A stretch of 64,000 nucleotides of DNA from Pseudomonas kilonensis (GCF_001269885.1 NZ_LHVH01000014.1:124001-188000); one strand, 5' to 3'; numbered from the stretch's first letter, positions 39,311 through 49,969 are shown. Translations and numbers: made by a program. The notes: generated from the letters alone by a model not told the origin.

Positions 39311-40352
39311 CGGAACTGGAACTGTTAGGGCCGCGTGCCTACGGTGAGCCGCTGGGCAGTGCGGTACTCAAGGCCACCGCTGAAGATTTCCAGGTCGATG
39401 AAGTACTCGATATCCCGTTGACCGGCGATGGCGAGCACCTGTGGATCTGGGTTGAAAAACGTGGCTTGAACACCGAAGAGGCCGCCCGGCGAATCGCCAA
39501 GGCGGCTGGCGTGCCGTTGCGCACCGTCAGCTACGCCGGGCTCAAGGACCGTCAGGCCCTGACCCGCCAGTGGTTCAGCGTCCAATTGCCGGGCAAGGCC
39601 GATCCGGACCTGTCGGCGGCAGAGAACGACACGCTGAAGATCCTCAAGACTGCGCGCCACCGGCGCAAGCTGCAGCGCGGCGCGCATTCGGCCAATGGCT
39701 TCACCCTGCGCCTGACCCAGTTCAAGGGCGACACGGCAGCGATCGATGCGCGTCTGCAACAGATTGTCCGCCAGGGCATCCCCAACTATTTTGGCGCCCA
39801 GCGCTTCGGCCATGACGGCGGCAATGTCGTCGATGCCCGGGCCTGGGCGGCGCGCAAGGCGTTGCCGGAACAGCGCAATGTGCGCTCGCGGTTGTTGTCC
39901 ACCGCCCGCAGCTTTCTGTTCAACCGGGTGCTGGCGGCGCGGGTCGCCGACGGTACCTGGCAGCAAGCCCAGGTGGGCGATTTGCTTGCCTTCACCGACA
40001 GCCGCAGTTTTTTCCCGGCCGGCGAGGCTGAGTGCAGCGACCCGCGCCTGGCCATTCTTGACTTGCACCCGACCGGGCCGCAGTGGGGCGAGGGACCTTC
40101 GCCTGCCGCCGGCGCGACGTTCGAGCTGGAACAAGCCATCGCCGCGGGCGAGGCCGATTTGCGGGACTGGTTGATAAACGCGGGAATGAGTCACGAACGT
40201 CGCATCCTGCGACTGCCCATTGGCGGGCTGTCGTGGCATTATCCCTCGCTGGACATTCTGCAACTGGAATTCGTCCTGCCGGCCGGATGTTTCGCCACTG
40301 TCTTGGTGCGCGAACTCGTCGATCTGGTGCCGGTGGGGCAGACGGACAGCTC

Positions 40353-40365
<13 letters not shown>
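39307..40365 (+). CDS. truD: tRNA pseudouridine(13) synthase
   Basis: Isomerises U13 in tRNA-Glu. The 352-residue protein has the TruD active-site segment [17 protein letters not shown] with catalytic Asp81, preceded by [19 protein letters not shown], and the [14 protein letters not shown] motif. It overlaps ispF by 4 bp and surE by 13 bp, in the conserved ispF-truD-surE-pcm-nlpD-rpoS order. Confidence 0.97.
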
Positions 40366-41779
<1,414 letters not shown>

Positions 41780-41990
41780 GCATTTATATACAGACGCTGA
41801 ATTCCGTGGCCCGGCCTGTGTCTTACAGCGGCACCGATTTGCTGAACAGAGTCCAACGGCGTCGAGCAAACGTGTGCGACGACACATTGCGCTTCATTAA
41901 TAGAGGCGTAGTCGTTGCCAGCTATATTTGTATGAGGTCTGCCTGGACAGGCAGTTTCCAATTTTTCAGCCACCACAAAGGGAGCGGCGG

Positions 41991-42839
41991 GTGAGTCTCA
42001 CAGTCATTGCGCAGCGTATGGGTATCACGAGCTTTCAGCGCCTGGTGACTGGCCTTGTCTTGAGTACTTTGCTGGTCGGGTGTTCCAGTACGCCGTCGGG
42101 TAATGTTCGGGTTGTCGATCGCAACAACAGCGCAACACCTCAACGTCCTACAGTAACGACGGGTCAATATGCAGTCCGTCGCGGCGATACCCTGTTTTCC
42201 ATCGCTTTTCGCTACGGCTGGGACTACAAAGCCCTCGCAGCGCGCAACAACATTCCTGCGCCTTATACGATTCACCCCGGTCAGACGATTCGCTTCGATG
42301 GCCGTAGCGGTTCAACGCCTACCGCAGTGGTGACGCAGTCGGGTTCGACGGCTTCGTCGTCGAGTAAAACCACGGTCATTCGCCGGCCGGCGGGGGCTGG
42401 GACGGCGGCAGTACCGTCCGTCGCGAGCAAATCGCCCCCCGCTCCGATGCCTCCGGCAGGCCCCGCCCCGACAGGCTGGGGATGGCCTTCTAATGGCGTT
42501 CTCATTGGAAAATTCTCTTCAAACGGTAGTTTGAATAAAGGAATTGATATCGCCGGGGATTTGGGACAGCCTGTTTTAGCCGCGTCTGATGGCACGGTTG
42601 TGTACGCCGGGAGTGGTTTAAGGGGCTACGGCGAACTCGTGATCATCAAACACAGCGATACCTACGTCAGTGCCTACGGTCACAACCGCAGGCTGTTGGT
42701 TCGGGAGGGGCAGCAGGTCAAAGTCGGACAGACAATTGCCGAAATGGGATCAACGGGAACAGACCGGGTGAAACTGCATTTTGAGATTCGCCGGCAAGGT
42801 AAACCAGTCGATCCGCTGCAATTCCTGCCTCGGCGTTGA
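41991..42839 (+). CDS. nlpD: Murein hydrolase activator NlpD (LysM/M23 lipoprotein)
   Basis: Outer-membrane-anchored activator of the amidase AmiC during septal splitting. GTG 41991 behind GGGAGCGG gives 282 residues with a signal peptide and lipobox LVGC (Cys about 31); an upstream frame to 41928 is non-coding in appearance. LysM domain: YAVRRGDTLFSIAFRYGWDY and onward. The C-terminal M23/LytM domain has lost metal ligands: NKGIDIAG replaces the usual HxGxD start and VKLHFEI replaces HLHFE, so it should be non-catalytic, as known for E. coli NlpD. The main rpoS promoter lies inside nlpD in relatives. Confidence 0.95.
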   Translation: MSLTVIAQRMGITSFQRLVTGLVLSTLLVGCSSTPSGNVRVVDRNNSATPQRPTVTTGQYAVRRGDTLFSIAFRYGWDYKALAARNNIPAPYTIHPGQTIRFDGRSGSTPTAVVTQSGSTASSSSKTTVIRRPAGAGTAAVPSVASKSPPAPMPPAGPAPTGWGWPSNGVLIGKFSSNGSLNKGIDIAGDLGQPVLAASDGTVVYAGSGLRGYGELVIIKHSDTYVSAYGHNRRLLVREGQQVKVGQTIAEMGSTGTDRVKLHFEIRRQGKPVDPLQFLPRR

Positions 42840-42849
42840 TTTGATTGTC

Positions 42850-42880
42850 AGCCTGTTCCGTCACGTAGAGGGAACAGGCT
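42850..42880 (+). other. Stable hairpin in the rpoS 5' region
   Basis: AGCCTGTTCC (42850-42859) pairs with GGAACAGGCT (42871-42880), ten pairs and no T-run. It lies in the nlpD-rpoS gap, 66 nt before the rpoS ATG, and is part of the rpoS leader if transcription starts in nlpD. Confidence 0.6.
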
Positions 42881-42945
42881 CCAGCGTTGCCAAGGATAAA
42901 GGCGTCGCTTGAGCTTGAGGTCGAACTCACCAAAGGACTATAACA

Positions 42946-43953
42946 ATGGCTCTCAGTAAAGAAGTGCCGGAGTTTGACATCGACGATGAGGTTCTCCTTA
43001 TGGAGACCGGCATCGCTATGGATTCGATGTCGAATGATGAAGGGGCGACTCCACCTTCCGTTCGTGCCAAATCCAAACACTCCGCTTCACTTAAACAACA
43101 TAAGTACATCGACTATACCCGGGCGCTGGACGCCACTCAGCTGTACCTCAACGAAATCGGTTTCTCGCCACTGCTCTCCCCCGAGGAAGAAGTTCATTTT
43201 GCGCGGCTGTCGCAAAGTGGCGACCCGGCCGGCCGAAAACGCATGATTGAAAGCAACCTGCGCCTGGTGGTGAAAATCGCCCGACGCTACGTCAATCGCG
43301 GGCTTTCGCTGCTGGACCTGATTGAAGAGGGCAACCTGGGCCTGATTCGCGCCGTCGAGAAATTCGACCCCGAGCGCGGCTTCCGTTTCTCGACCTACGC
43401 CACCTGGTGGATCCGCCAGACCATCGAACGGGCGATCATGAACCAGACCCGGACCATCCGGTTACCGATTCATGTGGTCAAGGAACTGAACGTCTACCTG
43501 CGGGCCGCCCGTGAGTTGACCCAGAAACTCGACCATGAACCTTCACCCGAAGAAATCGCCAACCTGCTGGAAAAACCGGTAGGAGAGGTCAAGCGCATGC
43601 TTGGGCTCAACGAGCGTGTCTCTTCGGTAGACGTCTCGCTGGGGCCGGACTCGGATAAGACCCTGCTGGATACCCTGACCGACGATCGTCCGACCGATCC
43701 GTGCGAGTTGCTCCAGGACGATGACTTGTCCCAGAGCATTGACCAGTGGCTTTCGGAACTTACGGACAAGCAACGGGAAGTGGTGATTCGCCGCTTCGGC
43801 TTGCGCGGTCATGAAAGCAGCACGCTTGAAGATGTAGGCCTGGAGATTGGTTTGACCCGTGAGCGGGTGAGGCAGATCCAGGTTGAAGGTCTCAAGCGCC
43901 TGCGAGAGATCCTGGAGAAGAACGGCTTGTCGAGCGAGTCGTTGTTTCAATAA
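42946..43953 (+). CDS. rpoS: RNA polymerase sigma factor RpoS
   Basis: Stationary-phase and general stress sigma factor, 335 residues. Region 1.2 begins [20 protein letters not shown], region 2 has [20 protein letters not shown] (-10 recognition), region 3 GRPxxxxELN-equivalent [20 protein letters not shown], and region 4 ends with the helix-turn-helix [20 protein letters not shown]. The adjacent rsmZ sRNA belongs to the Gac/Rsm system, which in pseudomonads affects RpoS-linked traits. Confidence 0.99.
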   Translation: MALSKEVPEFDIDDEVLLMETGIAMDSMSNDEGATPPSVRAKSKHSASLKQHKYIDYTRALDATQLYLNEIGFSPLLSPEEEVHFARLSQSGDPAGRKRMIESNLRLVVKIARRYVNRGLSLLDLIEEGNLGLIRAVEKFDPERGFRFSTYATWWIRQTIERAIMNQTRTIRLPIHVVKELNVYLRAARELTQKLDHEPSPEEIANLLEKPVGEVKRMLGLNERVSSVDVSLGPDSDKTLLDTLTDDRPTDPCELLQDDDLSQSIDQWLSELTDKQREVVIRRFGLRGHESSTLEDVGLEIGLTRERVRQIQVEGLKRLREILEKNGLSSESLFQ

Positions 43954-44009
43954 TACCAAGGCAAGTGCAGCAGAAACGCCCTGACTGGTTGTGATGCTGT
44001 TTACTTGGA

Positions 44010-44053
44010 AAAAACGGTGCTTCTTTCAGGAATGGGAAGTGCCGTTTTTTTTG
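44010..44053 (+). terminator. Intrinsic terminator after rpoS
   Basis: AACGGTGCTTC pairs with GAAGTGCCGTT (two wobble pairs) ahead of a run of eight Ts at 44045-44052. Confidence 0.8.
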
Positions 44054-44083
44054 GTTTTGGTTTTGGTTTTGGTTTTGGTTTGG
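44053..44083. repeat. GGTTTT short tandem repeat
   Basis: Five consecutive six-base units GGTTTT directly after the U-run of the rpoS terminator. Such tracts are prone to slippage in replication; it lies outside any gene. Confidence 0.9.
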
Positions 44084-44403
44084 GTGTATATCCGTTGCTG
44101 CGGTTACGGTCACTAATGGTTCCGCTCTTACAGCGGGTCACTTTTGGAAGAGCGCCAAAAGTAACCAAAAACGCTCTGCCCCACCACTCGGCACCTCGCC
44201 TAGGCTCGGTGTGCCCTCACTCCGGCATTGCTCCGTGGGCCGCCGCGAAGGGCCATCCATGGCCCAGCGCGGCTACCTCGGCATCCATGCCGAGGTGCCC
44301 ACTGCGCAATGCCTGCGTTCGGCCATCGTGGTTTAACGGGGCGCCCAGATCAAAAGCCGGGGCGAGGCGGCCTTATAGCCGACCTGGTTCCTAGTGGGAC
44401 CGC
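44084..44403 (+). repeat. Dispersed ~300-bp structured repeat, copy A
   Basis: Starts GTGTATATCCGTTGCTGCGG and contains hairpins GGGCCATCCATGGCCC (44250-44265) and ACCTCGGCATCCATGCCGAG onward (44275-44296). It shares long blocks with copies B (44561-44893, inverted) and C (48583-48895). No convincing gene; overlapping open frames lack ribosome-binding sites. With copy B it makes a large inverted repeat around a REPIN. Confidence 0.85.
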
Positions 44404-44456
44404 GTTCCCACAGGAGGTCTGTGTTGGATATGAATTTTGTGTCCGCTGAAGATTGA

Positions 44457-44553
44457 ATGTGGGAGCGAGCTTGCTCGCGATGACGGTGGTTCAGTCACAT
44501 GGATGTTGGGTTTGCTGGCCTCATCGCGAGCAAGCTTTGCTCCCACAGATCTG
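44457..44553. repeat. REPIN inside the large inverted repeat
   Basis: GTGGGAGCGAGCTTGCTCGC (44460-44479) and inverted GCGAGCAAGCTTTGCTCCCA (44526-44545). It sits at the centre of the inverted repeat formed by copies A and B. Confidence 0.85.
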
Positions 44554-44560
44554 ATGGGTG

Positions 44561-44893
44561 TACGACCGGGAGAGCCAGGTCGGCTATCAGGCCGCCTCGG
44601 GGATGACGTTGATCTCGGCGCCCCGTTAACCACGCTGGCCGAACGCAGGCATTGTGGAGTGGGCACCTCGGCATGGATGCCGAGGTAGCCGCGCTGGGCC
44701 ATGGATGGCCCTTCGCGGCGGGCCCACGGAGCAATGCCGGAGTGAGGGCACACCGAGCCTAGGCGAGGTGCCAAGTGGTGGGGCATGAGCGCTTTGGTTA
44801 CTTTCGACTGGGCCGGCTTCCGGGCTTTTCGAAAGTGACCCGCTGTAAGAGCGGAACCGTCAGCGGCCATTACCGCAGCAACGGATATACACC
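44561..44893 (-). repeat. Dispersed ~300-bp structured repeat, copy B (inverted)
   Basis: Reverse-complement relative of copy A, ending CCGCAGCAACGGATATACAC, the mirror of the start of copy A. It carries the same internal hairpins, e.g. CTCGGCATGGATGCCGAG and GGGCCATGGATGGCCC read on the plus strand. Confidence 0.85.
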
Positions 44894-44999
44894 CCCTCTT
44901 TGAAATCCCACTCATAAAACCTACAGCTCAACAACGACTAGGCCTGGAGCGTTTCTGAAGAATCGCTTTTCCAGCCGAGATCCATTTGTAGGTTCAGCT

Positions 45000-45017
45000 T
45001 GTAAGCCTTTGCCTAGT
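45000..45017 (+). promoter_or_regulatory. GacA-type upstream activating sequence of rsmZ
   Basis: TGTAAG-CCTTTG-CCTAGT, compared with the consensus TGTAAG-N6-CTTACA: left half perfect, right half 3 of 6. Its centre is about 180 bp before the deduced rsmZ start, the distance described for Gac-controlled sRNA genes. Confidence 0.7.
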
Positions 45018-45189
45018 GTTACGTAAGCGATCAGTTCACCATGGGCCGGACAGACCGCTATAAACACCGTGATCTTTTTGTATTCATCTGATTTATAACG
45101 AAAATTTGTTGATGAACGTAGCGTTACAGAGCAAGCCGCCTGTATCAGCCGCGTTGCACTCGCCTGGGAAAATACTAATATCAGTCCTG

Positions 45190-45322
45190 TGTCGACGGAC
45201 AGACACACCCGTCAAGGATGATGGGAAGGAAGGACATCGCAGGACGCGATTCATCAGGATGATGAAAAGGATTAAAGGGATTAGGGAAAAAATGTGGGCG
45301 GGTCAAACCGCCCCTTTTTTTT
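45190..45322 (+). ncRNA. rsmZ: RsmZ regulatory RNA (antagonist of RsmA/RsmE)
   Basis: Untranslated RNA of about 133 nt that titrates CsrA-family repressors under GacS/GacA control. It has at least seven GGA motifs, four exposed in hairpin loops: TGTC..GGA..GACA, CCCGTC-AAGGAT-GATGGG, ATCGC-AGGAC-GCGAT and TTCATC-AGGAT-GATGAA; others are in single-stranded purine runs. The terminator GGGCGG..CCGCCC followed by eight Ts is at 45296-45322. A promoter TTGCAC (45154-45159)/TAATAT (45176-45181, 16-bp spacing) fits a start near 45190. The rpoS-rsmZ-fdxA position matches P. aeruginosa. Confidence 0.96.
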
Positions 45323-45350
45323 GCCCGCGATTTCTTGATCCGGAAAAGCA

Positions 45351-45373
45351 AAAAGGCCCGCAAGGGGCCTTTT
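45351..45373. terminator. Bidirectional terminator between rsmZ and fdxA
   Basis: AAAAGGCCC-GCAA-GGGGCCTTTT: U-runs are present in both directions, so it can end fdxA (minus) and back up the rsmZ terminator (plus). Confidence 0.85.
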
Positions 45374-45391
45374 CGACGAACGCAGGGGTGA

Positions 45392-45715
45392 TCAGCGTTC
45401 GAGGTCTACGATCTTGCCTTCCTTGCCATCCCACTCTTCAGCGTCCGGCAACGCATCTTTCTTCTCGGTAATGTTCGGCCAGATGTCCGCCAGTTCAGCG
45501 TTCAGCACGATGAAGTTCTCCATGCCAGCCGGCACTTCGTCTTCCGAGAAAATGGCAGTCGCCGGGCATTCCGGTTCACACAGGGCGCAGTCGATGCACT
45601 CATCCGGGTGAATGACCAGGAAGTTCGGGCCTTCGTAGAAGCAGTCCACCGGACAGACTTCTACGCAATCGGTGTACTTGCACTTGATGCAGTTGTCGGT
45701 GACGACGAAGGTCAT
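45392..45715 (-). CDS. fdxA: 7Fe ferredoxin FdxA
   Basis: Small electron carrier with one [3Fe-4S] and one [4Fe-4S] cluster. The start at 45715 ([20 protein letters not shown]) gives the family's 107 residues; a 14-codon longer frame is discarded. Cysteines 9, 17 and 50 fit the 3Fe cluster, and 21, 40, 43 and 46 the 4Fe cluster, with extra Cys12 and Cys25. Electron partners in Pseudomonas are not settled. Confidence 0.96.
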   Translation of the reverse strand: MTFVVTDNCIKCKYTDCVEVCPVDCFYEGPNFLVIHPDECIDCALCEPECPATAIFSEDEVPAGMENFIVLNAELADIWPNITEKKDALPDAEEWDGKEGKIVDLER

Positions 45716-45857
45716 TTCTAATTCTCTCCTCAGGCGGCGGCAGCGGAACCCCTTCACGGTGGGCTCGCCAGGTTCGGGAGCGATAGTCTGCAGGCTAGGC
45801 TAATGGCCCGCAGCATCCCAAACCGCGCGAGATTCTAACAGCTTGAAAGCCTGTGCG

Positions 45858-48437
45858 TTAGATCCGTGTCTTCAATGTATAGAGTAAATCCAGCGCCCGA
45901 CGTGGCGTCAGGTCGTCCAGATCGAGCTTGGCCAGTTCATCGAGCACCGGGTGGGGCAGGCTGGCGAACAGGTCGCTTTGCTGCGGCGCGGCCGGTTTGC
46001 CTTTGGTCGGGCGCGGTGCTTCGTGAGGCAGGCTGGTGGTTTCCAGGCGGCTCAGGTGCTCGCGGGCACGGGTAATGACTTCACTTGGCACACCTGCCAG
46101 TTGCGCCACCGCCAAGCCGTAGCTCTGGCTGGCCGGGCCGGGCAGCACGTGGTGCAGGAAAACGATGCGCTCATTGTGCTCGGTGGCGTTGAGGTGAACG
46201 TTGGCCACCAACGGCTGGTTTTCCGGCAACACGGTGAGTTCGAAGTAATGGGTGGCGAACAGCGTGTAGGCCCGCAGGTGCGCGAGGCGCTCGGCCGCTG
46301 CCCAGGCCAGGGACAGACCGTCGAAGGTGCTGGTGCCGCGTCCGACTTCGTCCATCAGCACCAGGCTGCGTTCGGTGGCGTTGTGCAGGATGTTCGCGGT
46401 TTCGCTCATTTCCACCATGAAGGTCGAACGTCCACCGGCCAGGTCGTCGCTGGAGCCGATCCGCGTGAAAATGCGGTCTACCAGGGACAATTCGCAACTG
46501 GCCGCCGGGACGAAGCTGCCAATGTGGGCCAGCAGCACGATCAGTGCGGTCTGGCGCATGTAGGTGGATTTACCGCCCATGTTCGGACCGGTGATCACCA
46601 GCATGCGAGTGTTGTCGTCCAGGCTCAGGTCGTTGGCCACGAACGGCGTGGTCAGGACTTGCTCGACCACTGGGTGACGACCCTGGCTGATGCGCATGCA
46701 CGGCTCGCTGACGAAACGTGGGCAGTTGAGGTCCAGGTTCAGCGCGCGTTCGGCCAGGTTGCTCAGCACATCCAGTTCCGCCAAGGCGCCAGCGGTGTCC
46801 TGCAAGGGCGGCAATTGGCTGATCAGGTCCTCGAGCAGTGCTTCGTAGAGCATCTTTTCCCGGGCCAGGGCGCGGCTCTTGGCTGACAGCGCCTTGTCTT
46901 CGAACGCCTTGAGTTCCGGGGTGATGAAACGCTCGGCGCCCTTGAGGGTCTGGCGGCGAATGTAGTCGGCCGGGGCTTGCTCGGCCTGCTTGCTCGGCAG
47001 CTCAATGAAGTAGCCGTGGATGCGGTTGTAGCCGACCTTGAGGTTGGCAAGGCCGGTACGGGCTTTTTCCCGGGCTTCGAGGTCGATCAGGAACTGGCCG
47101 GCGTTCTCGCTCAGCGATTGCAGCTCGTCGAGTTCGGCGTCGTAACCGGTTTTCAGCACGCCACCGTCACGGATCACCGCTGGCGGGTTGTCGATAATGG
47201 CTTTTTCCAACAGCGCAGCCAGGTCCGGGTAGGTGCTGGTGGTGCGCGCCAGTTGTTGCAGGTGCGGCGCTTCGAGGTCGGTCATCGCCACTTGCAGCTC
47301 GGGCAACGCGCCAAGGGCATCGCGCAGGCGCGCCAAGTCGCGGGGACGGGCGTTGCGCAGGCCGATACGGGCGAGGATCCGCTCGATGTCACCGATTTCC
47401 TTGAGTTGCGGTTGCAACTGCTCGAAGCGATAACGATCCAGCAGGCAGGTAATGGAGGATTGACGCGCCAGCAGCACGGTCAGGTCCCGCAGCGGACGAT
47501 TCAACCAGCGGGTCAGCAATCGGCTGCCCATGGCGGTCTGGCAGCGATCGACCACCGATTGCAGGGTGTTGTCGCGCCCGCCGGCCAGGTTGGTGTCCAG
47601 CTCCAGGTTGCGGCGGCTCGCGCCGTCCAGCACCACGGTGTCATCCAGGCGTTCGTGACGCAGGCTGCGCAAGTGGGGCAGGGCGGTACGCTGGGTTTCC
47701 TTGGCGTAGGCCAGCAGGCAACCGGCCGCGCCGATGGCCAGGGTCAGGTTCTCGCAACCGAAGCCCTTGAGGTCCTGGGTGGAAAACTGCTGGCAGAGAC
47801 TTTTCAGCGCCGAGTCCCGCTCAAAATCCCACGGCGCCCGACGCCGCACGCCACGGCGTTTTTCTGCCGGCAGGTCTTTGGGCCAGTCATCTGGGATCAA
47901 CAGTTCCACCGGGTTGACCCGCTCCAGCTCCGCCAGCAGGTTTTCCCAGCCCTTGATTTCCAGCACCGAGAAGTTACCGCTGGTGATGTCCAGCACCGCC
48001 AGGCCGAACAGGCGCTCATCGCCCAATACGGCGGCGATCAGGTTGTCCCGGCGTTCATCCAGCAAGGCTTCGTCACTGACCGTCCCCGGGGTGATGATCC
48101 GCACCACTTGGCGTTCCACGGGCCCTTTGCTGGTGGCCGGGTCGCCGACTTGTTCGCAAATCACCACGGATTCGCCGAGCTTGACCAGCTTCGCCAGGTA
48201 ACCTTCCGCCGCGTGGTAAGGAATCCCACACATCGGAATGGCCATGCCTGCCGATTGCCCACGTGCCGTCAGGGTGATGTCCAATAGCTTGGCGGCCTTC
48301 TTTGCGTCCTCGTAGAAGATCTCGTAGAAGTCGCCCATGCGGTAGAACATCAGCTGATCGGGGTGCTGGTTCTTCAGGCGCCAGTATTGCTGCATCATTG
48401 GCGTGTGGCTGGAGAGGTCGTTCACGGCTGTATTCAT
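45858..48437 (-). CDS. mutS: DNA mismatch repair protein MutS
   Basis: Recognises mismatches and starts methyl-independent strand repair with MutL. The start at 48437 ([20 protein letters not shown]) gives 859 residues; a 16-codon upstream extension is unlikely. The mismatch-wedge motif FYRMGDFYE holds Phe37 and Glu39. The ABC ATPase core has Walker [14 protein letters not shown], followed by [18 protein letters not shown]. The gene borders the tailocin integration region, and loss or transfer of this junction is common among fluorescent pseudomonads. Confidence 0.98.
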   Translation of the reverse strand: MNTAVNDLSSHTPMMQQYWRLKNQHPDQLMFYRMGDFYEIFYEDAKKAAKLLDITLTARGQSAGMAIPMCGIPYHAAEGYLAKLVKLGESVVICEQVGDPATSKGPVERQVVRIITPGTVSDEALLDERRDNLIAAVLGDERLFGLAVLDITSGNFSVLEIKGWENLLAELERVNPVELLIPDDWPKDLPAEKRRGVRRRAPWDFERDSALKSLCQQFSTQDLKGFGCENLTLAIGAAGCLLAYAKETQRTALPHLRSLRHERLDDTVVLDGASRRNLELDTNLAGGRDNTLQSVVDRCQTAMGSRLLTRWLNRPLRDLTVLLARQSSITCLLDRYRFEQLQPQLKEIGDIERILARIGLRNARPRDLARLRDALGALPELQVAMTDLEAPHLQQLARTTSTYPDLAALLEKAIIDNPPAVIRDGGVLKTGYDAELDELQSLSENAGQFLIDLEAREKARTGLANLKVGYNRIHGYFIELPSKQAEQAPADYIRRQTLKGAERFITPELKAFEDKALSAKSRALAREKMLYEALLEDLISQLPPLQDTAGALAELDVLSNLAERALNLDLNCPRFVSEPCMRISQGRHPVVEQVLTTPFVANDLSLDDNTRMLVITGPNMGGKSTYMRQTALIVLLAHIGSFVPAASCELSLVDRIFTRIGSSDDLAGGRSTFMVEMSETANILHNATERSLVLMDEVGRGTSTFDGLSLAWAAAERLAHLRAYTLFATHYFELTVLPENQPLVANVHLNATEHNERIVFLHHVLPGPASQSYGLAVAQLAGVPSEVITRAREHLSRLETTSLPHEAPRPTKGKPAAPQQSDLFASLPHPVLDELAKLDLDDLTPRRALDLLYTLKTRI

Positions 48438-48582
48438 GGGTGTCAGGCAAGCTCGTTGAAAGGTGTGGGGCAAAAGGAGGGGCATTGGCCCGGCTTTTCC
48501 GCGATGGGCGCAAGGTTAACATGGGTGGTCTGTGCTACCCATATGTGAGTGGTTTTTGGGATTGGGGGCTTATCCGTTTTTT

Positions 48583-48895
48583 CGGTAACGGCTGCTTAGG
48601 GTTCCGCCCTGACGGCGGCTCACTTTTGAGAAGCGCAAAAGTAAGCAAAACGCTCATGCCCCACCACTCGGTGCCTCGCCTAGGCTCGGCATGCCTGAAC
48701 GAAGGCATTGCTCCGTGGGCCGCCGCGAAGGGCCATCCATGGCCCAGCGCGGCTAACCCGGCATCCATGCCGGGTTGCCCACTGCGCAATACCTTCGTTC
48801 AGCCATCGTGGTTAACGGGGCGCCGAGATCAACGTCCACCGCGAGGCGGCCTGATAGCCGACCTGGCTCTTGCGGTCGTACCCCCATCAGATCTG
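48583..48895 (+). repeat. Dispersed ~300-bp structured repeat, copy C
   Basis: Shares the core CCACCACTCGG..CCTCGCC and GGCATTGCTCCGTGGGCCGC with copies A and B. An outer stem pairs 48695-48711 (CTGAACGAAGGCATTGC) with 48786-48802, enclosing hairpins at 48730-48745 and 48755-48776. The second hairpin reads AACCCGG..CCGGGTT here but ACCTCGG..CCGAGGT in copy A, so paired positions changed together. Confidence 0.85.
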
Positions 48896-49057
48896 TGGGA
48901 GCAAAGCTTGCTCGCGAGGCGGCCTGATAGCCGACTTGGCTCTCCCGGTCGTACACCCATCATATCTGTGGGAGCAAAGCTTGCCCGCGATGACGGCGGC
49001 ACATTCAACATCGCTGCAAGCTGACCCACCGCTATCGCGAGCAAGCTCCCACAGTGG
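48894..49057. repeat. REP cluster near the tailocin-side of mutS
   Basis: Three GTGGGAGC-type units: GTGGGAGCAAAGCTTGCTCG (48895-48914), GTGGGAGCAAAGCTTGCCCG (48968-48987) and an inverted GCGAGCAAGCTCCCAC (49037-49052). The first two are direct repeats together with adjoining GGCGGCCTGATAGCCGAC text copied from the end of copy C. Confidence 0.8.
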
Positions 49058-49099
49058 TTACTCGGGTTTCTCCTAGGTCTCGGCTTGCATCATGGATGC

Positions 49100-49459
49100 C
49101 TACCTCACCTCAACCACATCCAACGCCCGATTCGCCAGCAACTGGCTCAGCTCGATCATCTGTTGAACCCCCAGCAAGATATTCCGTCGCGAGCCCTTCA
49201 GGTCGAATGCCAGGTCGCTGACCATGGCGTTGGCCGAGGCCAGGGTTTCGCTGAGGTTGGCGAGCAGGCATTCGGCGTCGATGTTGGGGGCGATGATGAA
49301 AAGGGTATCGGGTGTGTCAGAGGCTTCCTTGTCGGTTTTCGGCTTGAGGTAATAGTCCAGGGCGCGAGTGGCCGCGTCGTCGAGTTTCTTGGCGTTGGCC
49401 GATTGGCTGCGGGAGACGTGATCGTCTGGGGTTGGGGGATTTGGAGTGTGCTTGCTCAT
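49100..49459 (-). CDS. DUF3077/DUF6124-like small protein, paralogue 2
   Basis: A 119-residue protein of unknown function, paralogous to the product of 3428-3790: both share CLLANLSETLASANAM-type sequence followed by DLAFDxxGSRR and a final MIELxxLLANxxLD helix. The N-terminal half is polar and unrelated. GAGG lies upstream of the ATG. The gene is preceded by a long, highly structured leader (49460-49690). No membrane or export signals are seen. Confidence 0.75.
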   Translation of the reverse strand: MSKHTPNPPTPDDHVSRSQSANAKKLDDAATRALDYYLKPKTDKEASDTPDTLFIIAPNIDAECLLANLSETLASANAMVSDLAFDLKGSRRNILLGVQQMIELSQLLANRALDVVEVR

Positions 49460-49690
49460 GATTCTTGGATCCTCGAAGTGGGAGCCATCACCGATTCGCT
49501 ACTAAACGAAATGGGTGGCAGCTGTACGCAGGTTAGTAGACCGGGGATCCAAGAAACCGGCGCACCCGAAGGCGCCCTGCGCACAGCTACCATCGAATGC
49601 AGGAGTAGGAACACCTGACTGGATGGAGCGATGTACATCTTGGAGATACCGAGCTACTAAACCCGATCACTGATGGGCAGTGACAGGATC
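49460..49690 (-). ncRNA. Structured RNA leader candidate of the DUF3077-like gene
   Basis: Read on the minus strand, the leader contains a TCACTG-CCCAT-CAGTGA hairpin, then a 15-pair stem formed by 49576-49591 and 49514-49532 (GGTAGCTGTGCGCAGG against CCTGCGTACAGCTGCC) that encloses a hairpin with a C(UUCG)G loop. GTTTAGTAGC occurs twice (plus-strand 49498-49508 and 49653-49663), and the intervening GTCTACTAACC (49531-49541) can pair with either copy, so two mutually exclusive folds are possible. Class unknown to me. Confidence 0.5.
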
Positions 49691-49852
49691 AAAAGTACCG
49701 ATGGGCCCCAAGGCGCACAAGCCGGCGGATTCTGGCGTAGTTGTAGGCAGAGGCGCAAGAAAACGTAGCCTTGCGTCGCACATTTGAAGGACGCGATTGG
49801 AGTCTTTTCTTAGGGGCCTGTAGGGCAAATACCGGGTGGGGGAGTTTGGCTT

Positions 49853-49952
49853 TTGTAGGAGCTGGCGAAGCCTGCGATCTTTTGATCTTTCGCTTGAGAT
49901 TCAAGTGTCTGGGGAAAGATCGCAGCCTCGTTGCACTCGACAGCTCCTACAC
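49853..49952. repeat. REP pair (TGTAGGAGCTG type) before the repressor gene
   Basis: TTGTAGGAGCTGGCGAAGCC (49854-49873) faces CGACAGCTCCTACA (49938-49951), with GCGATCTTTT and AAAGATCGC between them. A third REP family of the window, of the type common in P. putida/fluorescens. Confidence 0.75.
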
Positions 49953-49953
49953 A

Positions 49954-49969
49954 TTGCATATTTATGCAA
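49954..49969. promoter_or_regulatory. Operator upstream of the tailocin repressor gene
   Basis: Perfect palindrome TTGCATA-TT-TATGCAA. It shares the TGCAT half-site with the operators at 50856-50871 and 50888-50905 and lies 35 bp before the repressor ATG; autoregulation is inferred. Confidence 0.7.

Larger units (their letters stand above)
48438..49099. other. mutS-proximal intergenic region, repeats only
   Basis: Contains the structured repeat copy C and a run of REP units; open frames in it read through the repeats in either direction and have no ribosome-binding sites. No gene is called. Confidence 0.7.

Noticed and set aside
40083..40352. N-terminal extension of SurE within truD
   Set aside because: SurE proteins begin at MRILxSNDDG; the extension is the alternative frame of truD.
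44053..44083. Possible CRISPR-like or telomere-like array
   Set aside because: Five uninterrupted GGTTTT units without spacers: a simple sequence tract.
44005..44915. Several 70-170-codon frames in the repeats between rpoS and rsmZ, recurring at 48302-49076
   Set aside because: They translate the dispersed repeat in different frames and both strands; copies do not preserve a single reading frame, while hairpins are preserved.
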